DNA of 64,000 bases, from the NCBI GenBank assembly GCA_022573715.1, contig JACZTL010000011.1, positions 1-64,000 of the forward strand, given 5' to 3'. The position numbers and the translations under genes were made by a program. The first letter of the stretch is position 1, and every line of letters starts with the position of its first letter. The DNA is from Bacteroidota bacterium (GTDB lineage: Bacteria > Bacteroidota > Ignavibacteria > Ignavibacteriales > Ignavibacteriaceae). Under the pieces are notes generated by a model, which was given only the letters and a program-made list of their open reading frames with translations, was not told where the DNA came from and did not search any database. Positions 36,068 through 44,773 of this stretch are shown here, one piece after another.

Positions 36068-37361
36068 AATACATCGAGGCACACAAGAAATTGGAGGATC
36101 TTGTGTAGAAATTTGGACTGAACGCACAAGAATATTGCTTGATTTCGGTATGCCATTAGTAGAAAAAGACGGAAAAGAATTTGACTATAGAAAATACAAA
36201 AGTTTATCAACCGAGCAACTGATTGAAAAAAGTATTCTTCCAGATATCAAGGGACTTTACAAAAACGACAATCCTTTAATTGATGGTGTAATTATCTCTC
36301 ATCCACACCAAGACCATTTTGGATTTATTAATTTCATATACGAAGATGTTCAATACTATCTAGGAGAGGCAACTCATAAAATTATTAAACTAAATAATTT
36401 ATTTACACAGCAAGACATACATCTGAAAAACACCAACTATTTTGACAAAGAAAAGACTTTCAGAATTGGTGATATCTCAGTTACACCATATTGGGCTGAT
36501 CATTCTGCTTTTGATGCATATTCATTTTTAGTAGAATCCAATGGGAAAAGTTTGTTCTATTCGGGTGACTTCCGCAGTCACGGAAGAAAAGCAAAAGCCT
36601 TTTATTGGTTCACATATAATGCACCCAAAAATGTAGACTATCTATTACTTGAAGGCACTACAATTGGACGAGCAAGCAAACCTTTTAAATCAGAACTTGA
36701 AATTGAAAGTGATTTAACAAAAGTTTTCAAAGAAAAAGACAAAATAAATTTAGTTTACACTTCTGGTCAAAATATTGATAGATTAGTTTCAATTTATAAA
36801 GCTTGCATTAAAGCAAATAAAATAATGGTCGTTGATATTTATGTAGCGAAGGTTTTAGAAGTGTTATCAAAATTTGCAAAAATACCTTATCCCTCAGAAG
36901 GTTTTAAGAATTTGAAAGTAATATTTGCACACTTCACAAGTAGAAGATTGACAAATGAAGGGAATGAAAAAGTATTATATCAATTCAAAAAATATAAGAT
37001 CACAAAAGAAGAAATAAGCAAACGATTTTATGATATAGTTATGCTTGTTAGACCTTCAATGCAAGTAGATTTAAAAAAAATAAACGGAATTGACGGGGGA
37101 AATCTAATTTACTCGATGTGGGAAGGATATCTAAAGAAACCATCTACAAAGAAATTCATTGATTATTTGATGAATAGAAAATTTACCATTCATAATATTC
37201 ACACAAGTGGACACGCAGACACCGACACATTAAAAAAAATGGTTGAAGCAATTAAACCGAAGAATATTGTTCCAATTCATACATTTGAAAGAGATAAATA
37301 TAAAAACATATTTAAAGAATCTATTGTAGAATTGAGGGATGGAGAGACAAGGATAATATAA
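36051..37361 (+). CDS. Island gene 3, beta-CASP metallo-beta-lactamase (RNase J-like)
   Basis: A 436-aa metallo-beta-lactamase with all metal motifs: LLDFG, SHPHQDHFG (HxHxDH), the ADHSAFDAYSF histidine, and YSGDFRSHGR. The middle part is a beta-CASP insertion, and the end has the SGHADTDTLKKMVEAIKPKNIVPIHT signature shared with RNase J and CPSF73-type nucleases. Such enzymes cut RNA, some DNA. It lacks the C-terminal domain of RNase J (about 550 aa), so it is probably not the housekeeping enzyme. Paired with the nuclease-like gene upstream. Confidence 0.85.
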   Translation: MTLSFKIHRGTQEIGGSCVEIWTERTRILLDFGMPLVEKDGKEFDYRKYKSLSTEQLIEKSILPDIKGLYKNDNPLIDGVIISHPHQDHFGFINFIYEDVQYYLGEATHKIIKLNNLFTQQDIHLKNTNYFDKEKTFRIGDISVTPYWADHSAFDAYSFLVESNGKSLFYSGDFRSHGRKAKAFYWFTYNAPKNVDYLLLEGTTIGRASKPFKSELEIESDLTKVFKEKDKINLVYTSGQNIDRLVSIYKACIKANKIMVVDIYVAKVLEVLSKFAKIPYPSEGFKNLKVIFAHFTSRRLTNEGNEKVLYQFKKYKITKEEISKRFYDIVMLVRPSMQVDLKKINGIDGGNLIYSMWEGYLKKPSTKKFIDYLMNRKFTIHNIHTSGHADTDTLKKMVEAIKPKNIVPIHTFERDKYKNIFKESIVELRDGETRII

Positions 37362-37362
37362 A

Positions 37363-38052
37363 TTATTCTGCTATTGCTGTTGCACAAGCATATATTTTAT
37401 TAGCACCATCTTCTTTCAATACTTTTGCACATTCATTTTGCGTAGCACCTGTTGTAATTACATCGTCTATTATTAGAATGTTTTTTCCCTCTACCAGCTT
37501 TGTCTTTTTAACTTTGAAAGCATTTCCGACATTTTCTTGCCTTTCTACTAAAGTAAGTGTTGTTTGAGTTTGTGTAAATTTTACTCTCTTTAATATTGAT
37601 TGGTTTACAGGAATATTTAAACTTTTACCCAAACCTTTTGCAATATAAAAGGATTGGTTGTAACCCCTGTTTGCTTTCTTTAAATGATGCAGAGGCACGG
37701 GAACGATTAAGTCAATATTCCAGGTTTTAATTTCGTTGCCACGAATTTCGGCAATCATTTCGCCCAATCTTTTACCGACAGCAAACTTATTTGAATATTT
37801 TATTGAATGAATTATATGCTGTAGTTCTTTGTCATTTTCAAAAATATAATGAGTAGTAAAACCGGAAATAAGTTTTCTATCCAAAAATTTTCTTCGATAT
37901 TCGATTTTAATTAGCGAATTTGTGGCTAAAGAAATAGAGTTTATGCAATCATCACAAATATATTTCTGTTTGACGGAAAGTTTTTGTTTGCACCCTGGAC
38001 AAAAGCGTGGAAGGAAAAAATCAAATAATGATATGAAAAACTTGGTTGACAT
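37363..38052 (-). CDS. comF: ComF-family phosphoribosyltransferase-like protein
   Basis: A 229-aa ComFC homologue: an N-terminal zinc ribbon (CPGCKQKL, CDDC), VPVPLHHLKKANRGYNQS and the PRPP-loop IDDVITTGAT. ComF is needed for DNA uptake in competent bacteria; the role here is inferred. Its 3' end abuts the island (1-bp gap to island gene 3), and a second, diverged copy of its 3' end lies 3.2 kb away, so the last ~30 codons may have been brought in with the island. Confidence 0.93.
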   Translation of the reverse strand: MSTKFFISLFDFFLPRFCPGCKQKLSVKQKYICDDCINSISLATNSLIKIEYRRKFLDRKLISGFTTHYIFENDKELQHIIHSIKYSNKFAVGKRLGEMIAEIRGNEIKTWNIDLIVPVPLHHLKKANRGYNQSFYIAKGLGKSLNIPVNQSILKRVKFTQTQTTLTLVERQENVGNAFKVKKTKLVEGKNILIIDDVITTGATQNECAKVLKEDGANKIYACATAIAE

Positions 38053-38087
38053 ATTTTAAAGGATGAAATTTCTAAAAAAAGATTTAT

Positions 38088-40226
38088 TTACATCATACTC
38101 AATCTTCTACGAACAAACCATTCAACACTAAACAGCAAAACAATAATTATTAAAATCCATTCATTCGACCAAAGACTTATCTCGCTTGTTTCAACTTTTT
38201 CTTTAGTGTTATTCTTGCTAATGCTTTTAAGTAAATCAATCAATTTATCTTTTTCATTAAACGTGAAGTATTTACCTTTAGAATTATGACTTAATGATTT
38301 TAGCAATTCAGAATTTAAATTCGTGTTTATCAGTTCTACATTCGTCTCGCCAATATTAAATTTACCGGAAACTTTTCCCAATAAGTTGTTATTCAGCATT
38401 GCTTTGCCTGTATAAACATAATCACCGGAATTTGCTGTTTGAAATATCCCTTCGTACAAACCGTTACCTTTTGAATTTAGATTTATATTTACAGTGCTTT
38501 TTTTATCTTTGTTCGTTACGGTTAAAGAAACATCAGCATTAGAAACGGGATTAAATGATTCGTCATAAACCTGCGCGGTAAATTCAACATCTTCATTTAG
38601 AGAGAATAATTTTTTTACAGGCTTTATAATAACTTTCTTTTCTTTGTCGGATGCATTTAGCCATTTTACACAGTTTGAAATAAATTTGTCGAAAAAATTT
38701 ATATTGTTAGATGATGCAAGTAATTTCCACCTCCAAATACCCGAAGCAAGAATTGAAATAGATCGGCTGGTAGTAATTTTTCTTGTAATAATCAGTGGCC
38801 TTTTGATGGGTATATTATTGATGCTGATCTGTGAGAGCACTTCGCTTCCCGGTTTAATCCGGTAATTTATTCTCGACTGAAATACTGGAGGTAATTTACT
38901 CCAAACAGAAAGAACATCATTGCTTTGTGTTTGTAAAATAGGATTATTAATATTCTCTTTAACTATTGACGGTAATACTTCATCTGTTTTACTTTTTATA
39001 AAACTTGTTTTAAATGGTAAGATATCATTCAAATAATTTAGTTTACCGGTATCAATGCTGTTGCCAAGCAGAAATAAAAACGGCTTTTTATTATTAATTA
39101 CACGGGCTTTTACTTTTTCTATGAATGAAATACTTGAACTTGAGGAAGGGAAACTTATTAAAAAATATACATCAGAGCTGTCTAAAAGTTTATTAACATT
39201 TTCTTCTTCCAAAAATCTGTTGTTTGTGATTTGAGTTAGTGAATTTACTTTTAGGTTCCTGTTAGCTTTTAATGAAGATTTTATAATTGATAGGTCGTTA
39301 GAAGCAGAACCAGCAATTATAAGCACTTTCAATTTTGATTTTTGTACTTTGATATAGAAAATTTTACTGTTATTGTTTATGTTTTCTTCCCCTGGCAAGG
39401 TATCTATCCTTATTTTCAGCTTTCTTTCACCGTACTCAATTGGTTTAAAGGAAAATATAATATTATTTATACCGTCTTTGGATAGAATAATGTTTTTTCG
39501 TTCAACTAATTTATCGTTTTCAAAGAGTGTAACAATTGCCTTATTTCCGTCAAGCTTTTCGTTTCCAATTATCGCTGAAATGGTTGTAGGTGTGTTTGTA
39601 TAAATATATTTATTAAAGCTTACTTTTTTTATCAACACATCTTTATTGGTAGATGTATTACCGATACCGACTGTATAAACCGGGAAACTTAATTTCTCCG
39701 ATTCATTTATAGGTGAAAGTCCGTCCGTAATATTTCCGTCGCTTATAATAGTTAAAGAAGAAATGTCGAAATGTATTTCTTCAATTTTCTTAAAAATCTT
39801 TTCAAAATTTGTGGATGGATCGGCTATTTTAATTTTATTTAAGCTGTCAGTATCAATTGAATTTACACTTGAGCCGAAAGAGAAAAATTTAACATTAGCA
39901 TTATTTTTTAACTCCTCCAATAAATCAATAACATCTTTGTACTCATTATTAATATTCATCGATTTTGAATTGTCAACAAAAATTAAATTTGAAGGTTTAA
40001 CAATTATCTTTTTTGTAAATGTTAATATCGGTTCAAATATCAGAAATAAAAGAAGAACCATTGAGAGAGAACGAAGAACAATTAAAAATATTTTTTTCGG
40101 TTTACTTATTTGTGGAATTGTATATTTATAAATATAATACGTGAAAAATGAGATTAATAAAATACCGATAATGAAAAAAAAAGGACTACTTGAAAAAGTG
40201 ATGCTAATATTTTCTAATGCAAACAT
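38088..40226 (-). CDS. Large membrane protein with von Willebrand A-like domain
   Basis: A 712-aa protein with two N-terminal membrane helices (about 13-33 and 44-66), a vWA-like domain with a MIDAS-type motif (VDNSKSMN), beta-rich Ig-like parts, and a last membrane helix just before the C-terminus (WILIIIVLLFSVEWFVRR). Homologous BatA-like and YfbK-like families occur widely in Bacteroidota; the exact function is unknown. Its ATG overlaps the end of the PhzF gene by 1 nt, so it belongs to the surE-phzF-vWA operon. Confidence 0.7.
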   Translation of the reverse strand: MFALENISITFSSSPFFFIIGILLISFFTYYIYKYTIPQISKPKKIFLIVLRSLSMVLLLFLIFEPILTFTKKIIVKPSNLIFVDNSKSMNINNEYKDVIDLLEELKNNANVKFFSFGSSVNSIDTDSLNKIKIADPSTNFEKIFKKIEEIHFDISSLTIISDGNITDGLSPINESEKLSFPVYTVGIGNTSTNKDVLIKKVSFNKYIYTNTPTTISAIIGNEKLDGNKAIVTLFENDKLVERKNIILSKDGINNIIFSFKPIEYGERKLKIRIDTLPGEENINNNSKIFYIKVQKSKLKVLIIAGSASNDLSIIKSSLKANRNLKVNSLTQITNNRFLEEENVNKLLDSSDVYFLISFPSSSSSISFIEKVKARVINNKKPFLFLLGNSIDTGKLNYLNDILPFKTSFIKSKTDEVLPSIVKENINNPILQTQSNDVLSVWSKLPPVFQSRINYRIKPGSEVLSQISINNIPIKRPLIITRKITTSRSISILASGIWRWKLLASSNNINFFDKFISNCVKWLNASDKEKKVIIKPVKKLFSLNEDVEFTAQVYDESFNPVSNADVSLTVTNKDKKSTVNINLNSKGNGLYEGIFQTANSGDYVYTGKAMLNNNLLGKVSGKFNIGETNVELINTNLNSELLKSLSHNSKGKYFTFNEKDKLIDLLKSISKNNTKEKVETSEISLWSNEWILIIIVLLFSVEWFVRRRLSMM

Positions 40227-41095
40227 TAAAAGGTCATCTCTCCTTTTATAACCGTAACTGCATCGCCCAAAATGTAAAGTTCATTTTCTTGTGGTAAGAA
40301 TTTTGTGCCCACTCTTCCGCTTCTTTCCATAAAATCACCCTGCTCAAACACCAAACTTTTTGTCATTTGCTCATCCGTTACAAGATTTAAATATTTAAGC
40401 ACCATCAATAACGGACCGTTCACGGAGCCTGTTACAGGGTCTTCATCTATTCCCCAAAAAGGTGCAAAATATCTTGAATGTGCAAAATTATTAGCTTCAA
40501 TTGTTTGAAGAGTGAATAATGCAAATCCGCTTATCTTTTTGTTTTGCTCCGAAATTTTAACAAGTTCTTTGAAATTCGGAGAAACATTTTTTAGCTCTTC
40601 CAAACTTTTTATACAAATATAAAGATTAGTATTTTCTAACAGTATCATTGGTATATTTTCAGCAAGATTAACTTTCGTAATTCCGAGAGCCAAAAAAATT
40701 TCTTTTGTTTCACCTTCGTAATTCTGCATTGAATAAAGAGGAATCTGCATCAAATATTTGTCATTTTCCATTTTGCATTTTAATATTCCGGAACGGGTAT
40801 CAAATGTAATTGCCCCCCCGTTTTTAATGAGTGAATGTTCTTTCAAAAAATGAAGAGCTGCGATTGTAGCGTGTCCGCACAATTCAACTTCCACCGTGGG
40901 AGTAAACCACTGTAGACGTAAATCGGCTTTTTCAGATTTTGATAAAAAAGCTGTTTCGGCTACATTCATTTCCTTTGCTATCTTTTGTTTTATTTTGTCA
41001 GTAAGTCCATCACCGAATGTAACCCCGGCTGAATTACCGCAGAATGGTTTTTTTGTGAAGGCATCAATTTGATATATCTCTATTTTATTTTCCAT
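40226..41095 (-). CDS. PhzF-family isomerase-like protein
   Basis: A 289-aa member of the PhzF/DapF fold family: IDAFTKKPFCGNSAGV, the acid EMNVAETAFL (Glu as general base), WFTPTVEVELCGHATIAA and DPVTGSVNG. Such proteins isomerise small metabolites. The substrate is unknown. It overlaps surE by 11 nt and the vWA gene by 1 nt. Confidence 0.9.
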   Translation of the reverse strand: MENKIEIYQIDAFTKKPFCGNSAGVTFGDGLTDKIKQKIAKEMNVAETAFLSKSEKADLRLQWFTPTVEVELCGHATIAALHFLKEHSLIKNGGAITFDTRSGILKCKMENDKYLMQIPLYSMQNYEGETKEIFLALGITKVNLAENIPMILLENTNLYICIKSLEELKNVSPNFKELVKISEQNKKISGFALFTLQTIEANNFAHSRYFAPFWGIDEDPVTGSVNGPLLMVLKYLNLVTDEQMTKSLVFEQGDFMERSGRVGTKFLPQENELYILGDAVTVIKGEMTF

Positions 41096-41858
41096 CTAAC
41101 AAGTTTTCCAAGTTCCAGCCTTTCATTTTATTAAAAGTTTCGTAATCCGTTAGGTCAAAATGAATGGGTGTGATGGACACAAAATTTTTATTTATTGCGC
41201 CTTGATCGGTATCAATTTCTTTGTCCAATTGAAGAAGTTCACCCGTAAGCCAGTAATAATCTTTGCCGTAGGGGTCAACTCGTCTTTCATAAACATCATC
41301 CCATTTTGATTTACCCTGTTTGGTTATTTTTAACCCTTCGATTTTTCCTTCAGACAGATCCGGTATATTTATATTTAAAAGTGTTCCTGTCGGAAGTTGA
41401 TTTATAGGAATCATTTTAATCAAATGTTTTGTCAATTTAGCGGCAACAGAAAAATCTTTAACATTATGATTAGTAACTGACACAGCCATTGAAGGCACAT
41501 CCATAATTGCTGCTTCGCGAGCAGCAGAAACGGTGCCGGAGTAAATAATATTTATTGCCGTATTGCTGCCGTGATTTATCCCGGAAACAACAAGATCGGG
41601 AGGGGAGTCCATAAGATTTCTGATGCCAATTTTAATACAGTCGGCGGGTGTGCCGTCAACGGCTAGACCAAATAATGTTCCGTTAATTCTGTATTCGCTA
41701 ACCCGAAGAGGAACCTGCATTGTTATTGCGTGCCCGATAGCGCTTTGTTCATTTAATGGTGCAATTACTGTAACATCGGCAATTTCTTTTAATGATTTAA
41801 CTAGTGCAAATATTCCCGTTGAGCTTATTCCGTCATCGTTGCAAACTAAAATTTTCAA
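41085..41858 (-). CDS. surE: 5'/3'-nucleotidase SurE
   Basis: A metal-dependent nucleotidase and exopolyphosphatase of 257 aa. The signature CNDDGISSTGI with the Asp-Asp metal ligands, SGINHGSNT and SGTVSAAREA are all intact. The start is TTG 41858. It is the first gene of a three-gene minus-strand operon. Confidence 0.95.
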   Translation of the reverse strand: MKILVCNDDGISSTGIFALVKSLKEIADVTVIAPLNEQSAIGHAITMQVPLRVSEYRINGTLFGLAVDGTPADCIKIGIRNLMDSPPDLVVSGINHGSNTAINIIYSGTVSAAREAAIMDVPSMAVSVTNHNVKDFSVAAKLTKHLIKMIPINQLPTGTLLNINIPDLSEGKIEGLKITKQGKSKWDDVYERRVDPYGKDYYWLTGELLQLDKEIDTDQGAINKNFVSITPIHFDLTDYETFNKMKGWNLENLLDGK

Positions 41859-42211
41859 GATTTGTTTCCTAAAATGTTAAGTTTTTCTAATTAGATTCAG
41901 AAATATACTATAACATTTTTAGAGGAACAATCTGGTATTAATCTTAAAAAAAAGTTAGCATAAAAAGAACCCAATCCGGCCGCCTTCCAAAACCCGTCTG
42001 TCACCGAGGCAGACCTGTCTGAACGAAGTCGTTTTGACATAGGCATGTACTCAGTATGGCGGACAGATAACTGGCGAATTGGGTTTCTGATTTAATGTAT
42101 TATTAAGATACTTCCATTGAAATAAACTTCCGAATAAAATTAGTTCAAAATAAACGTTAAATATATAAATATGTTTTTGCTTAAATTAGAAAAAACATTT
42201 TTAATTAGATT
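41859..42211. other. Gene-free gap with a structured repeat
   Basis: This 353-bp divergent gap between surE and the YfiH-family gene has no coding potential that I can support. It holds the inverted-repeat element at 41967-42087 and probably promoters for both directions. Confidence 0.6.
41967..42087. repeat. Imperfect palindromic repeat element
   Basis: AACCCAAT (41968-41975) and ATTGGGTT (42078-42085) are outer arms, with further internal pairings (GTCTG/CAGAC near 41996-42014, and a GGCGGACAGA segment near 42057-42066). The GC content is higher than the surrounding sequence. It looks like a MITE- or REP-like element or a structured RNA; no second copy is visible in this window. Confidence 0.5.
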
Positions 42212-42943
42212 ATGTTAATAATTAAGTCCTCAGTTTTTAAAAATCATTCCGAACTTATTTTTGGCTTCAGCACTAAAAAAGGTGGTAAAATAAATGAGCC
42301 GTACTTTTTTAATATGTCTGTTTCAGTTGGCGATGACGAAAATAAAGTGAAAAGAAACAGAGATTTATTTTTTAAAGCTCTCGGACTTGAAACCGAAAAT
42401 GTTGCTATCCAAAATCAAATACACGATACGGGAATTACCATTGTTCAAAATGGTGGTGTTTACCAAAACAACGATGCATTAATAACCAATAAAATCGGCA
42501 TCGGGCTTGCTGTAAGTTCTGCGGATTGTACAACTATTTTTATATTTGACAAGCAAAACAAAATTATTGCCGGAGTTCATTCCGGTTGGAGGGGAACTTC
42601 GAAAAAAATATTAAGTTTTACTCTAAAAAAATTGAAACAAACATTTAATACAAAACCGGAAAATATTATTGCCTTCATCGGTCCATCTATATCCCTAAAG
42701 AATTATGGAGTAAGCAGTGAAGTTGCTGAACAGTTTGATGAAAAGTATTTACATCAGAGTGGGGATAAATTTTTATTGGATGTATCCGCCGTTAATTACG
42801 ATATATTATTAAATTACGGTGTTAAAAAAGAAAATATTGAAAGAGCCCAATTATGCTCCTTTGAAGAGCAATACCTTTTGCATTCTTACAGAAGGGACGG
42901 AAAGATTTCCGGAAGAGCTTTGGGCGTAATTGCGATGAAATAA
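42212..42943 (+). CDS. YfiH/PgeF-family purine nucleoside phosphorylase-like protein
   Basis: A 243-aa multicopper-polyphenol-oxidase-fold protein: FGFSTKKGG, SSADCTTIFIFD with the catalytic Cys, AGVHSGWRGTSKKI with the His and IGPSISLKNYGVSSEV. Members phosphorolyse purine nucleosides or edit peptidoglycan precursors. The zinc site is intact. Followed by folB after a short palindromic repeat. Confidence 0.9.
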   Translation: MLIIKSSVFKNHSELIFGFSTKKGGKINEPYFFNMSVSVGDDENKVKRNRDLFFKALGLETENVAIQNQIHDTGITIVQNGGVYQNNDALITNKIGIGLAVSSADCTTIFIFDKQNKIIAGVHSGWRGTSKKILSFTLKKLKQTFNTKPENIIAFIGPSISLKNYGVSSEVAEQFDEKYLHQSGDKFLLDVSAVNYDILLNYGVKKENIERAQLCSFEEQYLLHSYRRDGKISGRALGVIAMK

Positions 42944-42951
42944 TATAAATA

Positions 42952-42974
42952 CGCAAGCTGAAGCTAGCGGCTAC
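42952..42974. repeat. Short palindromic intergenic repeat
   Basis: The segment with GCAAGCTGAAGCTAGCGG and the following CTAC is partly self-complementary (TAGC/GCTA, AGCT) and has a base composition unlike its neighbourhood. Elements of this look are scattered between genes in related genomes; family membership was not tested. Confidence 0.35.
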
Positions 42975-42998
42975 AAATACTCGAAATAAAGGGAAAAT

Positions 42999-43385
42999 AT
43001 GGAAAACATTATCAGAATAAAAAAAGCAGTATTTTACGGTTACCACGGTGTTCGATCGGAAGAGCAGAGCGTCGGTAGCCAATACGAAGCAGATGTGGAT
43101 ATCTTTACTGACTTTACACCTGCCTCAAAATCAGATAATCTTGATGATACCATAGATTATATGAGAGTATATCAATTTATGAAAAAACTTGTACTCGAGA
43201 AAAAATATTATTTAATAGAATCTGTTGCGCTGATTATTGCTGATCAGTTGTTGATAAATTTTCCAAGTATAAAAAAAGTTTCTGTTAGAATAAGGAAAGA
43301 GAATCCACCTCTCGGTGGTGTAGTGGATAGTGTTGAAGTGGAAGTTTCAAAAACAAGAGAAGAATTGGAAAAAGAAAATGACTGA
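42999..43385 (+). CDS. folB: Dihydroneopterin aldolase
   Basis: Folate pathway enzyme, 128 aa: IRIKKAVFYGYHGVRSEEQ, DDTIDYMRVYQ with the conserved Tyr, and the RIRKENPPLGG motif. The stop TGA overlaps the folK ATG by 8 nt (folK begins at 43378), so the two are co-translated. Confidence 0.95.
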   Translation: MENIIRIKKAVFYGYHGVRSEEQSVGSQYEADVDIFTDFTPASKSDNLDDTIDYMRVYQFMKKLVLEKKYYLIESVALIIADQLLINFPSIKKVSVRIRKENPPLGGVVDSVEVEVSKTREELEKEND

Positions 43386-43887
43386 TAATATAGTTTACAT
43401 AGGTATCGGTACTAACCAAGGTGATAAACTTAAAAATATAAATACTGCAATATCGTTAATAGATAAGATCCCATCTACTGGATTACTTTCTCAATCATCA
43501 ATTTATGAAACAAAACCTTACGGGTACTTGGAGCAGGACAACTTCTTAAACCTTGTGATAAAAATTAAAACCAGTTTAGTGTTAAAATATTTATTAAAAG
43601 AACTTCAGTCTATTGAACAAAAGTTGGGTAGAATAAAAACTATTAAGTGGGGTCCAAGGATAATTGATCTGGATATTCTTTTTTACAACGATGAAATTAT
43701 TTCAGAAGAAGATATAAAAATTCCACACCCCGGAATTATAGAAAGAGATTTTGTTCTTGTTCCTTTAAAAGAAATTGAACCGGATTTTATTCATCCTGCA
43801 TTAAATGAAAAAATTGCTGATATTTGTAATACGTTTTTATCAAAGCAAATTATTTGTAAAATTGAGTACACAAATCATAATATCTGA
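43378..43887 (+). CDS. folK: 2-amino-4-hydroxy-6-hydroxymethyldihydropteridine pyrophosphokinase
   Basis: HPPK of 169 aa: VYIGIGTNQGDKLKN, SQSSIYETKPYG, QDNFLNL, RIKTIKWGPRIIDLDILFY with the Asp metal ligands, and IPHPGIIERDFVL. ATG 43378 is inside the end of folB and begins the homology; an upstream start at 43330 would extend into folB without homology. Ends with TGA, followed by a deoxynucleoside kinase. Confidence 0.95.
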   Translation: MTDNIVYIGIGTNQGDKLKNINTAISLIDKIPSTGLLSQSSIYETKPYGYLEQDNFLNLVIKIKTSLVLKYLLKELQSIEQKLGRIKTIKWGPRIIDLDILFYNDEIISEEDIKIPHPGIIERDFVLVPLKEIEPDFIHPALNEKIADICNTFLSKQIICKIEYTNHNI

Positions 43888-43905
43888 ACGAAATTTTCAA
43901 AGTTT

Positions 43906-44565
43906 ATGAATCCTAATGTAAAGTATATTGCAGTTGAAGGTGTAATTGGAGTAGGGAAAACATCCCTTGCAAAAAAATTGAGAGATAAATTAAATGCACA
44001 GCTCATCCTTGAGCAGTTTGAAGTAAACCCTTTCCTTGAAAATTTTTACTCAAATAGAAAGAGATATGCTTTTCAAACACAGATGTTTTTTCTTGTAAAC
44101 AGATTTAAACAACAACAAGAGTTAAGCCAGGAAGACCTTTTTACCGAACATACTGTTTGTGATTATCTATTTGAAAAGGATAAGATTTTTGCTTATCTGA
44201 ACCTGAGTACTGATGAATTAAAGTTGTACGAAAATATTTTTCCATCTCTTTCCCGCGATTTACGAAAACCGGATTTGGTCGTTTACCTGCAATCAAGCTT
44301 AGAAAGAATTATGTACAACATCAAAAAAAGAAGCAGAAAGATTGAACGTAATTTATCACGTAGTTATATTGAAGAACTCAGCGATGCATACAATCATTTC
44401 TTTTTCAGGTATAACTCAACCCCGCTTTTAATAGTAAACTCAACTGACATTGATTTTGTTCACAGCGAAGAAGATTTTGGAGAATTATACAGGCAAATAT
44501 TTAGACAAGATAGGGGAATAATAGAATATTTTAAACCGGAAACAAAAAAGGCTGATAATGTTTAA
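43906..44565 (+). CDS. Deoxynucleoside kinase
   Basis: A 219-aa kinase of the dCK/dGK type: P-loop GVIGVGKTSL (about 14-21), a FTEHTVCDYLFEKDKIFA segment with ERS-like base and the LID region RSRKIERNLSRSYIEEL. It phosphorylates deoxynucleosides for salvage; which one cannot be told. Clustered with the fol genes and a small membrane protein. Confidence 0.88.
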   Translation: MNPNVKYIAVEGVIGVGKTSLAKKLRDKLNAQLILEQFEVNPFLENFYSNRKRYAFQTQMFFLVNRFKQQQELSQEDLFTEHTVCDYLFEKDKIFAYLNLSTDELKLYENIFPSLSRDLRKPDLVVYLQSSLERIMYNIKKRSRKIERNLSRSYIEELSDAYNHFFFRYNSTPLLIVNSTDIDFVHSEEDFGELYRQIFRQDRGIIEYFKPETKKADNV

Positions 44566-44773
44566 GTTTTTAACTTTTCTAATTATATTTTATTTAATAT
44601 TTCGTGGTTTGAAAATTATTGCAAGAATCTTTATTAGAGGGAAACAATCAAAATCATTTGATAAAAGAGGTAAGGCGCCCCAAGATAACAAAAATATTGA
44701 AGAAGCTGAATTTACAGAAATAGAATCAGAGATACATACTCAGGATGAAAGCAAGGTAGATGGCGAAGGATAA
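44558..44773 (+). CDS. Small membrane protein (DUF4834-like)
   Basis: A 71-aa protein with one N-terminal membrane helix (LTFLIIFYLIFRGLKII), an arginine/lysine-rich linker and an acidic, disordered tail. Size and order fit the DUF4834 type common in Bacteroidota. The function is unknown. It overlaps the kinase (8 nt) and the glycosyltransferase (14 nt), so the four genes are one transcript. Confidence 0.6.
   Translation: MFKFLTFLIIFYLIFRGLKIIARIFIRGKQSKSFDKRGKAPQDNKNIEEAEFTEIESEIHTQDESKVDGEG

Larger units (their letters stand above)
34111..37362. mobile_element. Accessory island between argS and comF
   Basis: The segment between the stranded comF 3' end and the intact comF holds three overlapping plus-strand genes that are not part of the core neighbourhood. 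The first 312 nt (34111-34422) contain no gene; they may hold the promoter. No recombinase, terminal repeat or tRNA is present. Entry by recombination within comF would explain both copies of its 3' end. Confidence 0.7.

Noticed and set aside
36051-37361. Housekeeping RNase J
   Set aside because: It carries the metal and beta-CASP motifs but is only 436 aa and lacks the C-terminal domain of RNase J. It sits in an island and is coupled to a nuclease-like gene.
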